Shown: one piece after another, positions 47,101 through 57,925 of the stretch | How the letters are laid out: every line of letters starts with the position of its first letter | How positions within the stretch are numbered: position 1 is the first letter of the stretch | Assembly: GCA_025403435.1 (NCBI GenBank) | Contig: CM046354.1 | Span: 22,663,467 to 22,727,466, forward strand | DNA length: 64,000 bases | Source of the DNA: Artocarpus heterophyllus | Taxonomy: Eukaryota > Streptophyta > Magnoliopsida > Rosales > Moraceae | Reading direction: 5' to 3' | Made by a program: the position numbers and the translations under genes | Notes under the pieces: generated by a model | The model's database searches: none | What the model was told of the DNA's origin: nothing | Seen by the model: the letters and a program-made list of their open reading frames with translations, nothing else

Positions 47101-48406
47101 TATGGGCAGGACACCAGGCATTGAGTGGATGATGGCGATCGTGTCGAGACATTATTTCTGGCCAAAGATGGAGGAAGACATTGAGATGTATGTCCAAACA
47201 TGTCTAGTATGTCAACTAGACAAGACCGAGAAGAAGAAACAAGCGGGACTTCTTCAGCCCCTATCAATTCCTGAGAAGCCATGGGTATCCATTTCTATGG
47301 ACTTCATTATGGGATTGCCGACGGTAGAAGTACCGAGTTCAATATTGGTGGTTGTAGATCATTTTTCCAAGTATGCGGTGTTTGTAGCTGCACCACATGC
47401 ATGTCTAGCCAAGGTGGCAGCCGAATTGTTTGTGAAACATGTGGTGAAGGTGTTTAGCATGCCTCTAGACATAATTAGCGATTGAGATGCACGGTTCACC
47501 GGTAAATTCTGGACTTATCTTTTCAAACTCACGGGTTTAGAATTGAAGTTTTCTACTGCCAACCATCCGCAAACCGTTGGCCAAACGGAGCGGATAAATG
47601 CCTTGTTAGAAGAATATTTGCAGGATTATGTTACTGCAAGCTAGAGGAGTTGGGTGGATTTACTTAATGCGGCCCAGTTTTGCTACAACATTCATAAGTC
47701 ATCTGCTACGAGATTGAGCCCCTCAGAGTTGGCACTTGGGCATCAACCCCTGACCCCACTAGAAGTGGCCAAGCAGAAGTCTTAAGGGGAGTGTCCTGCT
47801 GCATATCACTTTGCTCGTGAGAAACAGGAATTAATCAAGCAAGCATATGATAGCTTGGCCAAGGCGTAGAGACGAATGAAAAAGTATGCTGATAAGCACA
47901 GGCGGTCTTTGGAGTTTCAAGAAGGTGATTTAGTCCTTTTGAAGCTAACCCCACAAATTTGGAAGAAAGTGACGGACAGACGCTATCATAAGGGCTTGAT
48001 CCAGAAGTATGATGGGCCATTTCTAGTGTTGCAGCGAGTAGGAAATGTGGCCTACAGGTTGCAGTTACCTGAAAGAATGAAGATACATCCGACATTCCAT
48101 GTAAGCTTCTTAAAGCCATATCACGGAGATGGTGACAGGCAACAAGTGAAAAGAGCCCCTCTAGTGGTGAGAAAAGAGTTCCACAAGAGGATGGTCAAGA
48201 TTCTTGACCATCGAACCCAAGGTAAGAGCAGGAGAAATCGACGAACAGATTATCTTGTGCATTGGGTTGGCAGTAGTGAGGCAGATGCTACATGGGAAAG
48301 GGATGTTACTCTTTGGCAGTTTGAAGAGCAGGTGAAGGCGTACCTAGAGACCTTCTCGACGGGGACGTCGGCTCCATCCGGTGGGTGTGGGTTTGTCAGC
48401 ACCTAA
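47101..48406 (+). pseudogene. Chromovirus integrase with chromodomain
   Basis: Frame 47102-47485 holds the zinc-finger end (YVQTCLVCQLDKTEKKKQAG) and the core start (WVSISMDFIMGLPTVE, VVVDHFSKYAVFVAAP). Stops at 47483, near 47641 and near 47782 break the core, which continues with DARFTGKFWTYLFKLTGLEL and NHPQTVGQTERINALLEEYL. Frame 47876-48406 (176 codons) is open. It contains FQEGDLVLLKLTPQIWKKV, the GPF..V..VG.VAY..LP domain and a chromodomain (DYLVHWVGSSEADATWERDV). Chromodomains steer chromovirus integration towards heterochromatin. The frame ends a few bases inside the 3' LTR. Confidence 0.85.
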
Positions 48407-49140
48407 TGATTTGACTGGAACCTGTGTGCGCGAGTGCACGCGAGCTGTGAGCAGCCAAGTCGAGAGTAGAGCATGATTACACTTGGCTTGGTGGCAGATG
48501 AATTTTGCATGGCATGGACGTGAAGACCAGCATGCAAAAGGAGGCAACGTGCATAGGAGTAAACATGCACACACATGAGGCACTTAGAGTTAGTTGTGGC
48601 ACATGATGGGAAGTTAAGGCACATGTCTTGGTTAGACCAAGGCCTGACATGCAGCTTGGAGAGACCAGGCCCCAATGCACGCTGCAAGACAACAGATGGC
48701 TAGGTGGTTATCTAACCCATGTGGCGTGCGCTTGTGAGAAGCCAAGCGTGCGCCATTGCTGTGCGTGTAGGTGCGGTTACAAGTAGTTATTTAGACCTGC
48801 AACTGTTACCCCAGATGGCTAAGTGAGACCCAAGACACGTGTCCCATCAAAAATGTAAGGCCTAATGGCTGGGGCTGTCAGCCAACACGTGTTGCCCAGT
48901 TTTGTTTATTTATAGCCATGGATGGCTAAGGCTGAGGACATGATTTTGTGAGTGTGTGATCCCAGTACACAATTGTTGTATTCCTTTTATGCGAGATAAT
49001 AAAGGGTTGGGAGAATTTTCCCGTACTTAGGTGTGTTTGTGTTTCCTTTGATTCAAAGTGTGTGCAAGTTGGCTGGTTGAGTGAGGAACTTAGCGCCATC
49101 ACTAGTGAAAAATTCGTGAGAGAATTTAGACCCCGTAACA
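48394..49140 (+). repeat. 3' LTR of the chromovirus
   Basis: 747 bp from TGTCAGCACC to CCCCGTAACA, preceded by a G-rich polypurine-like tract GGTGGGTGTGGG (48380-48391). Frames on the opposite strand in both LTRs are shadows. Confidence 0.95.
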
Positions 49141-49145
49141 AGTAC

Positions 49146-51130
49146 TATAGACGATAGGGTGTACAACTTCGCGGCACTGGCATGAAATCTCTAACAATAT
49201 AAAAACCACTAAACAGAGCACCGGGACTCCCACCCGCGTTTGTTGAATTTGAACGTGTGTTATTGTGCTGTTTCGGGCCGTTGCATTGATTGGTTGTATT
49301 TTTTTTATACATAACTAAGTATATGTTTTATACTCTTTTTTTTTTGTAGCTATATTTGTTGGAAAATTTTGTTAATTCATGAAAAGATACCTTTATATAA
49401 AAGGTTGTATGACTTAAAATGGTTGCATCTATTCATGAACGGACACCTCTGGTGTATAAATATACTGATTTTTTCAGTTTCATGTCTTATTCTAAAATAC
49501 TATAATATTGCTAATTATTGTATTCAGGGTTTGTTGATCTTGGAGTAATTTATCACAGAAATCTTGTTAGTAAACTATAGTAGAATAAAACCTTAAAGAT
49601 AGTAATCTTTATGTGCCTCAAACCTAACGTTATTTCCTTTCTTGCTTCCATTTTCCAGTTTTTCTATCCACATTCTTTAGCATTTGGAGTACTCGTGACA
49701 CTACTCAAATTAAAACATAATTCATACAAAAAGTGATTTCTAATTACTTTAAAAAATAATTAAAAAGTACCTAAATAAGGTAAGAAAATCCGTTTTAGAT
49801 GAAAAAAAATGTTTTTTACTTGACATCTAATAGAGGATAAAAAATAAAAAAACTATATTAAGGGCCTTTTCAACAGCATCTACTTACATTTTAAACAGTA
49901 AAGGAAAAGCAGTAGAAACTAAAACATTGTCAGTACTTTATGTTTGTCACATTTTTAAAGAATATTTATTGGAAAATAGTGATATTTAAATCTACTGATA
50001 AACAAGTAACATTGTTAGGAAATTTTTTTTTTCTTTAAAGGGAAAAGAAATGCAAAGAATGACGAAATAAGATTTTTTTTTTTTTTAGAAGAACAAGAAT
50101 GTTATTAACAACTAAACATTCCCCAAATCTTGCCTTTCTAGGTGGGTGTATATCACCAGTAATTACCTCCACCAGAAGCAACTAGAAATCACTTTTTTTT
50201 TTTATTTGACAGATGCAACTATATACCACATTGGTTATGCATATCTCGACTTTTAACACCTCATGTGCTCCCTTAATTTATGTTTTATTGTTTTTCACGC
50301 TTTTGTAATTTTCCCCTAGTAATTTAGTCCTAAATTTCCCATACAATAGCAATGCCTTTTCTTTTCTTTTCCCCCTTTTTTTGGTCTGGCTTGAAACAAT
50401 GGAAATTATCTTTATAATCGCCAACAATAAGTTAAATATTGGATGAAACAATTATAATCTTTTTACTTTAAAGTTCTCTTGGTTTGACGCTTGTGTACCT
50501 AGAAAATTATTCTTTTGGCCATTGGGTGGCTAAATTAGGGCCAAAGTTCCTTTAAAATTTAACTCCCATTCACCATTGGAGTTAAATTATAGTTTTATAA
50601 TTTAAGGACTAAATAACCAACAAGGTTATAAATTCAGGAATGAAAGTACGTGTAAAACTGAGAGAAAATTAGAGCATAGAAAGTCAAATGTCTAAAAATG
50701 GGAAACTGATTGCGACTGCGAGAAACAATATAAGAAAAATATATAAACGTCAAATTCTCCAAGGAAATTAAGTTTGAAACTAATATTGGCATTAATTTAA
50801 GGTGGGGCATAGGCTATACCTACCGTCTTCATGAGGAAGGGGGTCATCTACGAGTAGAGAAAGGCTTTTGTTATATTAACTTGAAAAAAAAAGAAAAGGA
50901 AATTGCAAGAAGACACATGTTTAAATCTTAATAGAATATTTACTTAATATATTAGCAAATAGCATTTTTAAACCTTTGTTTAGTTTTGAATAATATAATT
51001 TTTAAAGCATTTCACCCTTTATGTTTTTCCCTTTTCTTCGGTTTATCTATCCCTCTCATTTTCTCTCTTATATGTACCCTCTCTTACTAAAACAGAATTG
51101 TATTTTCTCTCTCTCTATAGTGTCTTTTCT
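49146..51130. other. AT-rich intergenic DNA, no gene seen
   Basis: About 2 kb between the chromovirus and the next hAT element, with no exon-like frame. T-rich and A-rich runs are scattered, for example at 50073-50086. Confidence 0.55.
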
Positions 51131-51138
51131 CTCACCAA

Positions 51139-51904
51139 TAGGGGTGTTCGCTGGCGTTTTGGGGCAGTTTTTTTTTTTCAAACCACATATCGAACCAAAA
51201 ATAAATTTTTTTAGACAGTTAGGTGGTTTGATTTTTTTTTTTTTTTCTAAATCAAATCAAACCAAATCACTCAGAAGTGGTTTAAGCAGTTTGAGCTTAA
51301 AATTAAAATAGTTTTGAATATTTAACAATATCATAAAATGTCTAAAAGTTCAATATTTAAAGTTTTAGTTCAAACTAAAAAGTTACAATAACATAAATCA
51401 AAGTTCACTAACAACCAAATTAAAGAGTTAAAAGTATAAATAAATAACATAAAATAGTATAATTAAATTTTGAACTTAAATTAGAAGCTTTTCATTCTTG
51501 GTTCTTTAATTGATTTTATTTTTTGGATGTTCATGAGTGACTCATGCGCATGAGTTATTTTAACGTGATTAAAGTAAAGTATAATTACATAGTGTAGAAA
51601 GGTTTATCTTATATGTAGAACTTCTTCTAACGAGCAATGAAATATAATATATATAAAAAAAATCAAAAACTATTATATAAAAAATAATTTTGAAAATACA
51701 AAATTATATATAGGACAATTTGAAAGTGGTTTAAGTAGGCAGTTAGTGCAGTTTCAGAAGCCCAAACCATTAGCCAAACCACTAAAAATTATTTATATAA
51801 AAACCACTCAAACCGTCCAAAAGTCACAAAAAAACTATCAATTTGGTTCGGTTTGGTTTCGATTGGATGGTTTGGGTAGTTTAACAGATTTATTGAACAC
51901 CCTA
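51139..51904. mobile_element. Non-autonomous hAT-type transposon with 8-bp target duplication
   Basis: The 766-bp element starts TAGGGGTGTTC and its right end, reverse complemented, starts TAGGGTGTTCA. A perfect 8-bp duplication CTCACCAA lies at 51131-51138 and 51905-51912. Subterminal AAACCA/TGGTTT repeats are dense at both ends (51175-51295 and 51720-51880). No transposase is present; the 96- and 88-codon frames inside are incidental. Confidence 0.85.
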
Positions 51905-52016
51905 CTCACCAAACAGATTAGAGGCTCCCTCTCTCAAACAGGAGATTACTATCGTTGGTGTGTGTGTGAGATCATCATGGAGAAAGAATTGCAAGCTAGT
52001 CGCTGGATGTAGTGTC

Positions 52017-52222
52017 TGTTAAGATTATTAAGATTATTAAGTTAGTTAGGTTGTTAACCAGAGAATTAGACTATTCCTCGTTTAGTTCCTTTAGTTATGT
52101 AGTTTGTTATTTTAGGTCCTAAAATTATGCTTTTTTAGATTCCTTTTCTTCTCTCATGTACATCTATTTATTCACAAGCAAGTTAATAAAACATCTATCG
52201 AAGTTTATTCACAAAACTTACA
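52017..52222 (+). repeat. 5' LTR of the outer copia element
   Basis: 206 bp from TGTTAAGATTATTA to AAAACTTACA. It differs from the 3' LTR at roughly 20 positions by eye, about 10%. Confidence 0.9.
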
Positions 52223-52234
52223 TGGTATTAGAGC
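52223..52234 (+). other. Primer-binding site, outer copia
   Basis: TGGTATTAGAGC, one base off the initiator-Met PBS, abuts the 5' LTR. Confidence 0.85.
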
Positions 52235-52249
52235 TGGATTCCATAAAAT

Positions 52250-52459
52250 GTGATGGAGAAACCACTGACTACTGGAACCAGAAAACATACATCGTCGGAG
52301 GTCACGACCACAACTTCGGGGATAGTTTCCAATGCTACCACAAGCAGTGTGGACCACATAGGAGCAGCTACTTCATTGCAGATTTTTGTTCATAAATTGA
52401 ACGAAAAAAATTATTTGGAGTGGGCACAGTCTGTCAAACTCGTGATTGATGGTTGAGAG
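52250..52459 (+). pseudogene. 5' part of the outer copia gag
   Basis: The frame from 52250 ends in KLNEKNYLEWAQSVKLVIDG, the N-terminal gag motif of copia elements, and is cut at 52459 by the nested element. The reading continues after 57920 with KLGHLTGEV, so this is the 5' fragment of one split gag. Confidence 0.75.
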
Positions 52460-53177
52460 TGTTGCAGATGTGGAACCAAATCAAGTCGACACCCCAGCAC
52501 AAAGGAAGAAAAATGGAGAAAAGCAATCCTCGGAGGCAAGGAGCAAGCACCGCGGCTCTGGCGGAAGAGCGTCGCGGCGCTAGGACTAGGGCGCCTAGAC
52601 GCCAAGTGGTGAGCGCTTAGGCGCTAGGAGCCTTACATCAAGGTGTCGTGTGAATGGCGCCTAGGCACTGCAGGGGGCGGCGCAGTGCTCGTTTCGAGCG
52701 CTGCGACGCTGACGCGCTGTGTTGCACGATGTTTTTTGAGTCAGAGTCGGATTCAAAGGGCCTAAAAATGAGAAACTACTAGGGTTTCCCATTAGTTGCT
52801 ATTTTTCTCCTCCTTTGGCTATAAATAGACATAAGGTGGCTAGGGTTGGGTGTGTGTGAAAATTGTGAGTGGCATAATTTTGTGAGAGGCATAATTCTTG
52901 AGAGCTCTATCCTTGAGAGAGAAAAATTCCCACAGGGTGCTAAATAGAAGAGAGTTTTGGTAAGCACAATTTGTGAGTGTGTGAGAAACTGCTCTTGTAA
53001 TCTGTAATCTTCTTCATCATAGTGGAATCTGCAAGCGGCAGAAACAAGACGTAGTCTCAAATTTAAATGAACCTGTATAAAAATTTGGTGTCTCTTTTTC
53101 TTATTTTCTCCTATTTATTTTCTACAATTGTTCATTCTTGCGATCCTTGGTATTAGGAGTCGTCTAATTCCCCAACA
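52460..53177 (+). repeat. 5' LTR of the nested copia element
   Basis: 718 bp from TGTTGCAGATG to TTCCCCAACA, with a clear TATAAATAG box at 52820-52828. The GC-rich U3 part holds decayed GCGCCTAGGCGC-type palindromes. It lacks ~42 bp present in the other LTR. Confidence 0.9.
52820..52828 (+). promoter_or_regulatory. LTR TATA box, nested copia
   Basis: TATAAATAG in the 5' LTR; the same box is at 57564-57572 in the 3' LTR. Position between the GC-rich upstream part and the T-rich downstream part fits the U3 promoter. Confidence 0.7.
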
Positions 53178-53179
53178 AC

Positions 53180-53191
53180 TAGTATTAGAGC
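53180..53191 (+). other. Primer-binding site, nested copia
   Basis: TAGTATTAGAGC, a two-base variant of the initiator-Met PBS, just after the 5' LTR. Confidence 0.75.
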
Positions 53192-53211
53192 GGAGGTTTT
53201 GATTAAGAACG

Positions 53212-53763
53212 ATGACTAGAGATGAAGGTATGGCAGCTGGCATCACCAAATTTGATGGTTTAGATTTTTCCTATTGGAGGATGCAAGTAGAAGACTACCT
53301 ATATAGCAAGAAACTGCACTTGCCATTAGGTAACAAGCCCGAAGGCATGAAGGATGAGGAGTGGAATCTCCTTGATAGACAGGTGCTCGGTGTGATCCGT
53401 TTGACCTTGTCAAAGAACGTTGCCCATAACTTTGCAAAGGAGACTACTACAGCAGGGATGATGAAAGCTCTGTCAGAGATGTATGAGAAGCCCTCAGCCA
53501 ATAACAAGGTACATCTCATGAAGAAGCTTTTTAATTTAAAGATGCCTGAAGGTGCCTCGGTTGTAGAGCATCTAAACAGTTTCAACACAGTCCTGAACCA
53601 ATTAGTCTCGGTGGAGATTAAATTCGATGATGAGATCAATGCTCTAATCCTCTTGGCCTCGTTACCAAATAGCTGGGAACCCATGAGGGTGGCCATTACA
53701 AATTCTTTTAGGAGTGCAAAATTAAAGTTTGTTGATGTCAGAAATTCTATTATGGCGAAATAA
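53212..53763 (+). CDS. Gag capsid region, nested copia (open frame)
   Basis: An open frame of 183 codons starts at the natural gag ATG. It contains ITKFDGLDFSYWRMQVEDYL, IRLTLSKNVAHNFAKE, KPSANNKVHLMKKLFNLKM and FDDEINALILLASLPNSWEP, the UBN2/gag_pre-type copia capsid region. It ends at TAA (53761), beyond which the same frame continues into the nucleocapsid, so the stop is a mutation. Gag packages the element RNA; here only a truncated capsid could be made. Confidence 0.85.
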   Translation: MTRDEGMAAGITKFDGLDFSYWRMQVEDYLYSKKLHLPLGNKPEGMKDEEWNLLDRQVLGVIRLTLSKNVAHNFAKETTTAGMMKALSEMYEKPSANNKVHLMKKLFNLKMPEGASVVEHLNSFNTVLNQLVSVEIKFDDEINALILLASLPNSWEPMRVAITNSFRSAKLKFVDVRNSIMAK

Positions 53764-55287
53764 GTTCGCAGGAAGGACTTAGGTGAAGCCTCAACGTCGA
53801 ACTCGACCCTTAATGTTGATAATAGGGGCAGAAAACTTGACAGGCATTCCAACATGGATAATGACAGGAGAGGCAAGTCAAGGAATAGGAGAAGCAAGTC
53901 AAGGAACGGTAGGACCATAGAGTGTTGGAACTGTGGGAAGACTAGCCACTTCAAGAAGAACTACAGGGCTCCAAGGAAGAACAAAGACAAGACTAATGAC
54001 GCAGCTAACGCTGCCACTAAAGAGCAACAGGATGCCTTAATCTTGTCAGTTGATAGTTTTTTTGATTCGTGGGTGATAGATTCAGGAGTATCATTCCACA
54101 CCACTACACACCGTCATGTCTTGGAAAATTATGTTGCCGAAAATCATGGTAAAGTTTATCTCGCTGATGGAGAACCTTTAGATATTGTTGGCATTAGAGA
54201 TGTCAGTTTAAAAATGCCTAATGGGTCTGTGTGGAAAATTCTTAAGGTGAGACATGTTCCTAAACTAATGCGCAACTTGATTTCGGTAGGGCAACTGGAT
54301 GATGAAGGACATAAAGTGACCTTCAATTGTGGAGGTTGGAAAGTCATGAAAGGAGCGATGGTTATTGCTTGGGGACGCAAGGCTGGAACTCTTTACATGA
54401 ACTCTAGTTGCAGGGATACCATAGCAGTTGCTGATTCTGCTGTCAATACCGAGCTATGGCAATATAGGCTCGGTCACATGAGTGAGAAGGGTATGAAGGT
54501 ACTTCACTGCAAAGGAAAACTGTCGGGTTTGAAAACTGTTGATCACAGTTTGTGTAAAGCTTGCATCTTTGGTAAACAGAAGAGAGTCAGTTTCTCAAAG
54601 ATGGGCAGAGAGCCTATGTCTAGGAAATTGGAGCTAGTTCACACTGATATGTGGGGGCCTGCGCTGGTGACTTCCCTTGGTGGCCCAAATTACTATGTGA
54701 CGTTCATAGATGACTCAAGTAGGAAGGTATGGGTTTACTTTTTGAAAAACAAATAAAATGTCTTCAATGCTTTCAAGAGATGGAGAGCCATGGTGGAGAA
54801 CGAGACAGATTTGAAGGTGAAGTGTTTGCAGTCTGATAATGGGGGAGAGTATTTAGATAAAGACTTCAGGCGGTACTGTGCTGAGAATGGAATAAAGATG
54901 AGGAAGACCATTCCAGGGAAACCACAATAGAATGGGGTAGCTGAGAGGATGAACAGGACTTTAAACGAGCATGCTAGAAGCATGAGGTTGCATGCAGGGC
55001 TGCCAAAGATGTTTTGGGCTGAGACAATTAATATAGCTGCTCATCTGATCAACAAAAGTCCATCCACACCGTTGAAGTTCGAGCTACTGGAAGAAGTTTG
55101 GAGCCATAAAAAGGTTGATCTCTCTTACTTGAGAGTGTTTGAGTGTGTTTCCTATGTTCACATTGATTCTGCTGCTAGAAGTAAACTTGATGCCAAGTCA
55201 AAGAAGTGTTCTTTGGTTGTGGACTTGAGTTTGATTATCGTCTCTGGGATGACCAAAGCCGGAAGATTATCAGGAGCAAGGATGTGA
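53764..55287 (+). pseudogene. Nucleocapsid, protease and integrase, nested copia
   Basis: Same frame as the gag. The zinc knuckle CWNCGKTSHFKKNY has lost its last Cys (Tyr instead), and the protease WVIDSGVSFHTT has Val where Ala is usual after DSG. The integrase zinc finger is complete (LWQYRLGHMSEKGMKVLH with CKACIFGKQKRV). The core has HTDMWGPALVTSLGGPNYYV, LQSDNGGEY and PQ*NGVAERMNRTL. Stops fall at 54754 (before NVFNAFKRW) and 54928 (in PQQNG, probably CAG to TAG). A frameshift near 55210 separates the conserved DYRLWD continuation (55206-55427). Confidence 0.85.
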
Positions 55288-57102
55288 TCTTCAATAAAGG
55301 TGTTCTGTACAAGGACAGAGACAACACTGACTCCAGGGGTTCAGGTTCTGAAGATAAGAAGCCTGAGGTGATTCTATTAAAGGATCTTTCTGAAGTGGAG
55401 GTGCAAAATCAAGAGATTGAAGACTAAGAAAATGTAGCTCCAGAAGGAAACCAGAGGACTCCTGCCACACCAGTCAGGAGGTCTAGCAGGACTATAAGAC
55501 TGCCGCAGACATACTCCCCTACTCTGCATTACATCTTGTTGACCGACAAAGGAGAGCCAGAGAGCTATGATGAAGCCATGGAGGCTGAAGATTCAGTCAA
55601 GTAGGAGTTAGCCACGAGGGATGAGATGGATTCCTTAATGTCTAATCAGACATGGAAACTAGTAAAGTTACCACAGGGTAAAATGTCCTTGCACAATAAG
55701 TGGGTATACCGGATCAAAATGAATCTGATGGCAGCAAACAGTATAAGGCAAGGTTGGTGGTAAAAGGCTTTCAGTAGAAAAAAGGCATCAACTTCAATGA
55801 GATTTTTTCTCCGGTGGTGAAACTAACCACGATTAGGACTGTACTTGCACTAGTGGCAAATAAGGACTTGTTCTTGGAACAGTTGGATGTGAAGACAAAT
55901 TTTCTTCATGGTGATTTGGAGGAAGAGATCTACATGAAGCAGCCACAAGCTTATGAAGTACTGGGTAAGGAGCACTTGGTGTGCAAACTTCAGAAGAGCT
56001 TGTATGGCCTCAAACAAGCTCCCAGGCAGTGGTACAAGAAGTTTGACGGGTTCATGTGCAACAACAGTTTCTTGAGGTGTCAGGGAGATCATTGTTGTTA
56101 TGTGAAGAATTTTGGTGATTCTTACATCATACTGTTGCTATATGTCGATGATATGCTGATAGCAGGAGGTTGCAAATAGGAGATTGACAAGCTGAAGAAG
56201 GAGCTGTCTAAGGAGTTTGCAATGAAGGATTTGGGTGTTGCAAAACAAATCCTTGGGATGAGAATAACAAGGAACCGTAACAGTCTGAAACTATCTTAGG
56301 AAGAATATGTTGAAAAGGTGCTGAGCAGATTCAACATGGGTAATGTAAAGCTTGTGAATACTCCTTTGGTCAGTCACTTAAAGTTATCAAAGGAGCAATC
56401 ACCAACCATGGAGCAGGAACGAGACCACATGGCCAAGGTGCCTTATGCTTCCGCGATAGGCAGTCTCATGTATGCCATGGTTTGTACCAAACCGGACATT
56501 GCACATGCAGTGGGAGTTGTGAGTAGGTACATGAGTAATCCAGATAAACAACATTGGGAGGCAGTGAAGTGGATTTTTAGATATCTGAGAGGTACTACGG
56601 ATTTAACATTGTGTTTCAAGAAGTTAGACTTGGGACTACAGTGCTATGTTGATGCTAATATGGCTGGAGACATTGATGGCAAAAAGAGTACCACCGGTTA
56701 TGTCTACACTTTGGGTGGCACTGCAATTAGTTGGGTCTCGAAGCTGCAGAAGATAGTTGCACTCTCTACTACAGAAGCAGAGTATGTGGCAATGACAGAA
56801 GCGAGCAAGGAGATGATTTGGTTGTAGTCGTTTCTGGAGAACTGGGTCACAAGCAGGAAAGGAGTGCATTACATAGTGACAGTCAGAGCACCATTTATTT
56901 GGTGAAAAATCCCGCATTTCATGCTAGGATGAAGCATATACAATTGCGGTATCACTTCATCAGGTCGGCTTTGGAAGATGGAGTGTTGAAGCTTGAGAAG
57001 ATTCTTGGGAGTTAGAATCTGGCAGATATGCTCACCAAGACGGTTCCGATTGAGAAACTGAAGTTGTGTGCAACTTCAGTTGGACTTCTCCAAGAGGCGT
57101 GA
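55288..57102 (+). pseudogene. Reverse transcriptase and RNase H, nested copia
   Basis: After a linker with TPVRRSSRTIRLPQTYSP-like text and stops near 55426 and 55602, the RT appears. It has EMDSLMSNQTWKLVKLPQGK, then frame 55814-56179 with QLDVKTNFLHGDLEEEIYMK, LYGLKQAPRQWYKKF and LLLYVDDMLIAGG. Frame 56318-56827 holds the C-terminal RT/RNase H part (TPLVSHLKLSKEQSP, GYVYTLGGTAISWVSK, TEAEYVAMTEASKEMIWL). After a stop and frameshift the RNase H ends with HSDSQSTIYLVKNPAFHARM and DMLTKTVPIEKLKL. All catalytic motifs remain recognisable but not in one frame. Confidence 0.85.
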
Positions 57103-57148
57103 GAAGTCGTTGCCGCTGCAGTGGGAGACATGGTGATTGATTAGTCAC

Positions 57149-57160
57149 CAAGTGGGAGAT
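57149..57160 (+). other. Polypurine tract, nested copia
   Basis: CAAGTGGGAGAT directly precedes the 3' LTR. Confidence 0.85.
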
Positions 57161-57920
57161 TGTTGCAGATGTGGAGCCAAATCAAGTTGACACCCCAGCA
57201 CAAAGGAAGAAAAAGGGAGAAAAGCAGTCCTCGGAGGCAGGGAGCAAGCATTGCGGCTTGGTAGAAGAGCGCCGCGACGCTAGGATGAGGGCGCCTAGGT
57301 GGCAAGTGAAGAGCGCCTAGGCGCCAGGACAAGGGCTTCTAGGCGCCAAGTGGTGAGCGCCTAGGCGCTAGGAGCCTTACATCGAGGCGTCGTGTGAATG
57401 GCGCCTAGGCGCTGCAGGGGGCGCCGCAGCCCTCGTTTCAAGCGTCGCGACACTGACGCGCTGTGTTGCGCGATGTTTTTTGAGTCAGAGTCAGATTCAA
57501 AGGCCTTAAAAATGGGAAACTACTAGGGTTTCCCATTAGTTGCTATTTTTTTCCTCCTTTGGCTATAAATAGACATAACGTGGCTAGGGTTAGGTGTGTG
57601 TGAAAATTGTGAGTGGCATAATTTTGTGAGAGGCATAATTCTTGAGAGCTCAATCCTTGAGAGAGAAAAATTCCCCACAGGGTGCTAAATAGAAGAGAGT
57701 TTTGGTAAGCACAATTTGTGAGTGTGTGAGAAACTGCTCTTGTAATCTGTAATCTCCTTTATCATAGTGGAATCTACGAGCGGCAGAAACAGGACATAGT
57801 CTCAAATTTGGACGAACCTGTATAAAAATTTGGTCTCTTTTTTTTCTTTTCTCCTATTTATTTTCTGCAATTGTTCGTTCTTGCGATCCTTGGAATTAGG
57901 ATTCGTCTAATTCCCCAACA
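57161..57920 (+). repeat. 3' LTR of the nested copia element
   Basis: 760 bp. Carries three perfect 12-bp palindromes GCGCCTAGGCGC at 57313-57324, 57357-57368 and 57401-57412 within U3, upstream of TATAAATAG (57564-57572). Confidence 0.9.
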
Positions 57921-57925
57921 GAGAG

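Larger units (their letters stand above)
43090..49140 (+). mobile_element. Complete Ty3/gypsy chromovirus (possibly Galadriel lineage), inactive
   Basis: The 6,051-bp element has two 747-bp LTRs, PBS, gag, protease, RT, RNase H, integrase and a C-terminal chromodomain. A perfect 5-bp target duplication AGTAC flanks it (43085-43089 and 49141-49145). The order and chromodomain define a chromovirus. The CX2CX3HX4C gag knuckle, the initiator-Met PBS and LTR size suggest Galadriel, which I hold loosely. About a dozen stops and a few frameshifts interrupt the polyprotein. Confidence 0.95.
52460..57920 (+). mobile_element. Nested Ty1/copia retrotransposon (Tork-like)
   Basis: The 5,461-bp element lies inside the outer copia gag and has LTRs of 718 and 760 bp. 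A perfect 5-bp target duplication GAGAG is at 52455-52459 and 57921-57925. PBS, PPT, gag, protease, integrase, RT and RNase H all follow the copia order. A few stops (for example 53761, 54754, 54928) and several frameshifts inactivate it. Gag opening (AGITKFDGLDFSYWRMQVED) and the integrase suggest the Tork clade. Confidence 0.92.

Noticed and set aside
53295..53954. 219-codon minus-strand frame
   Set aside because: Antisense of the nested copia gag, whose plus-strand domains are clear.
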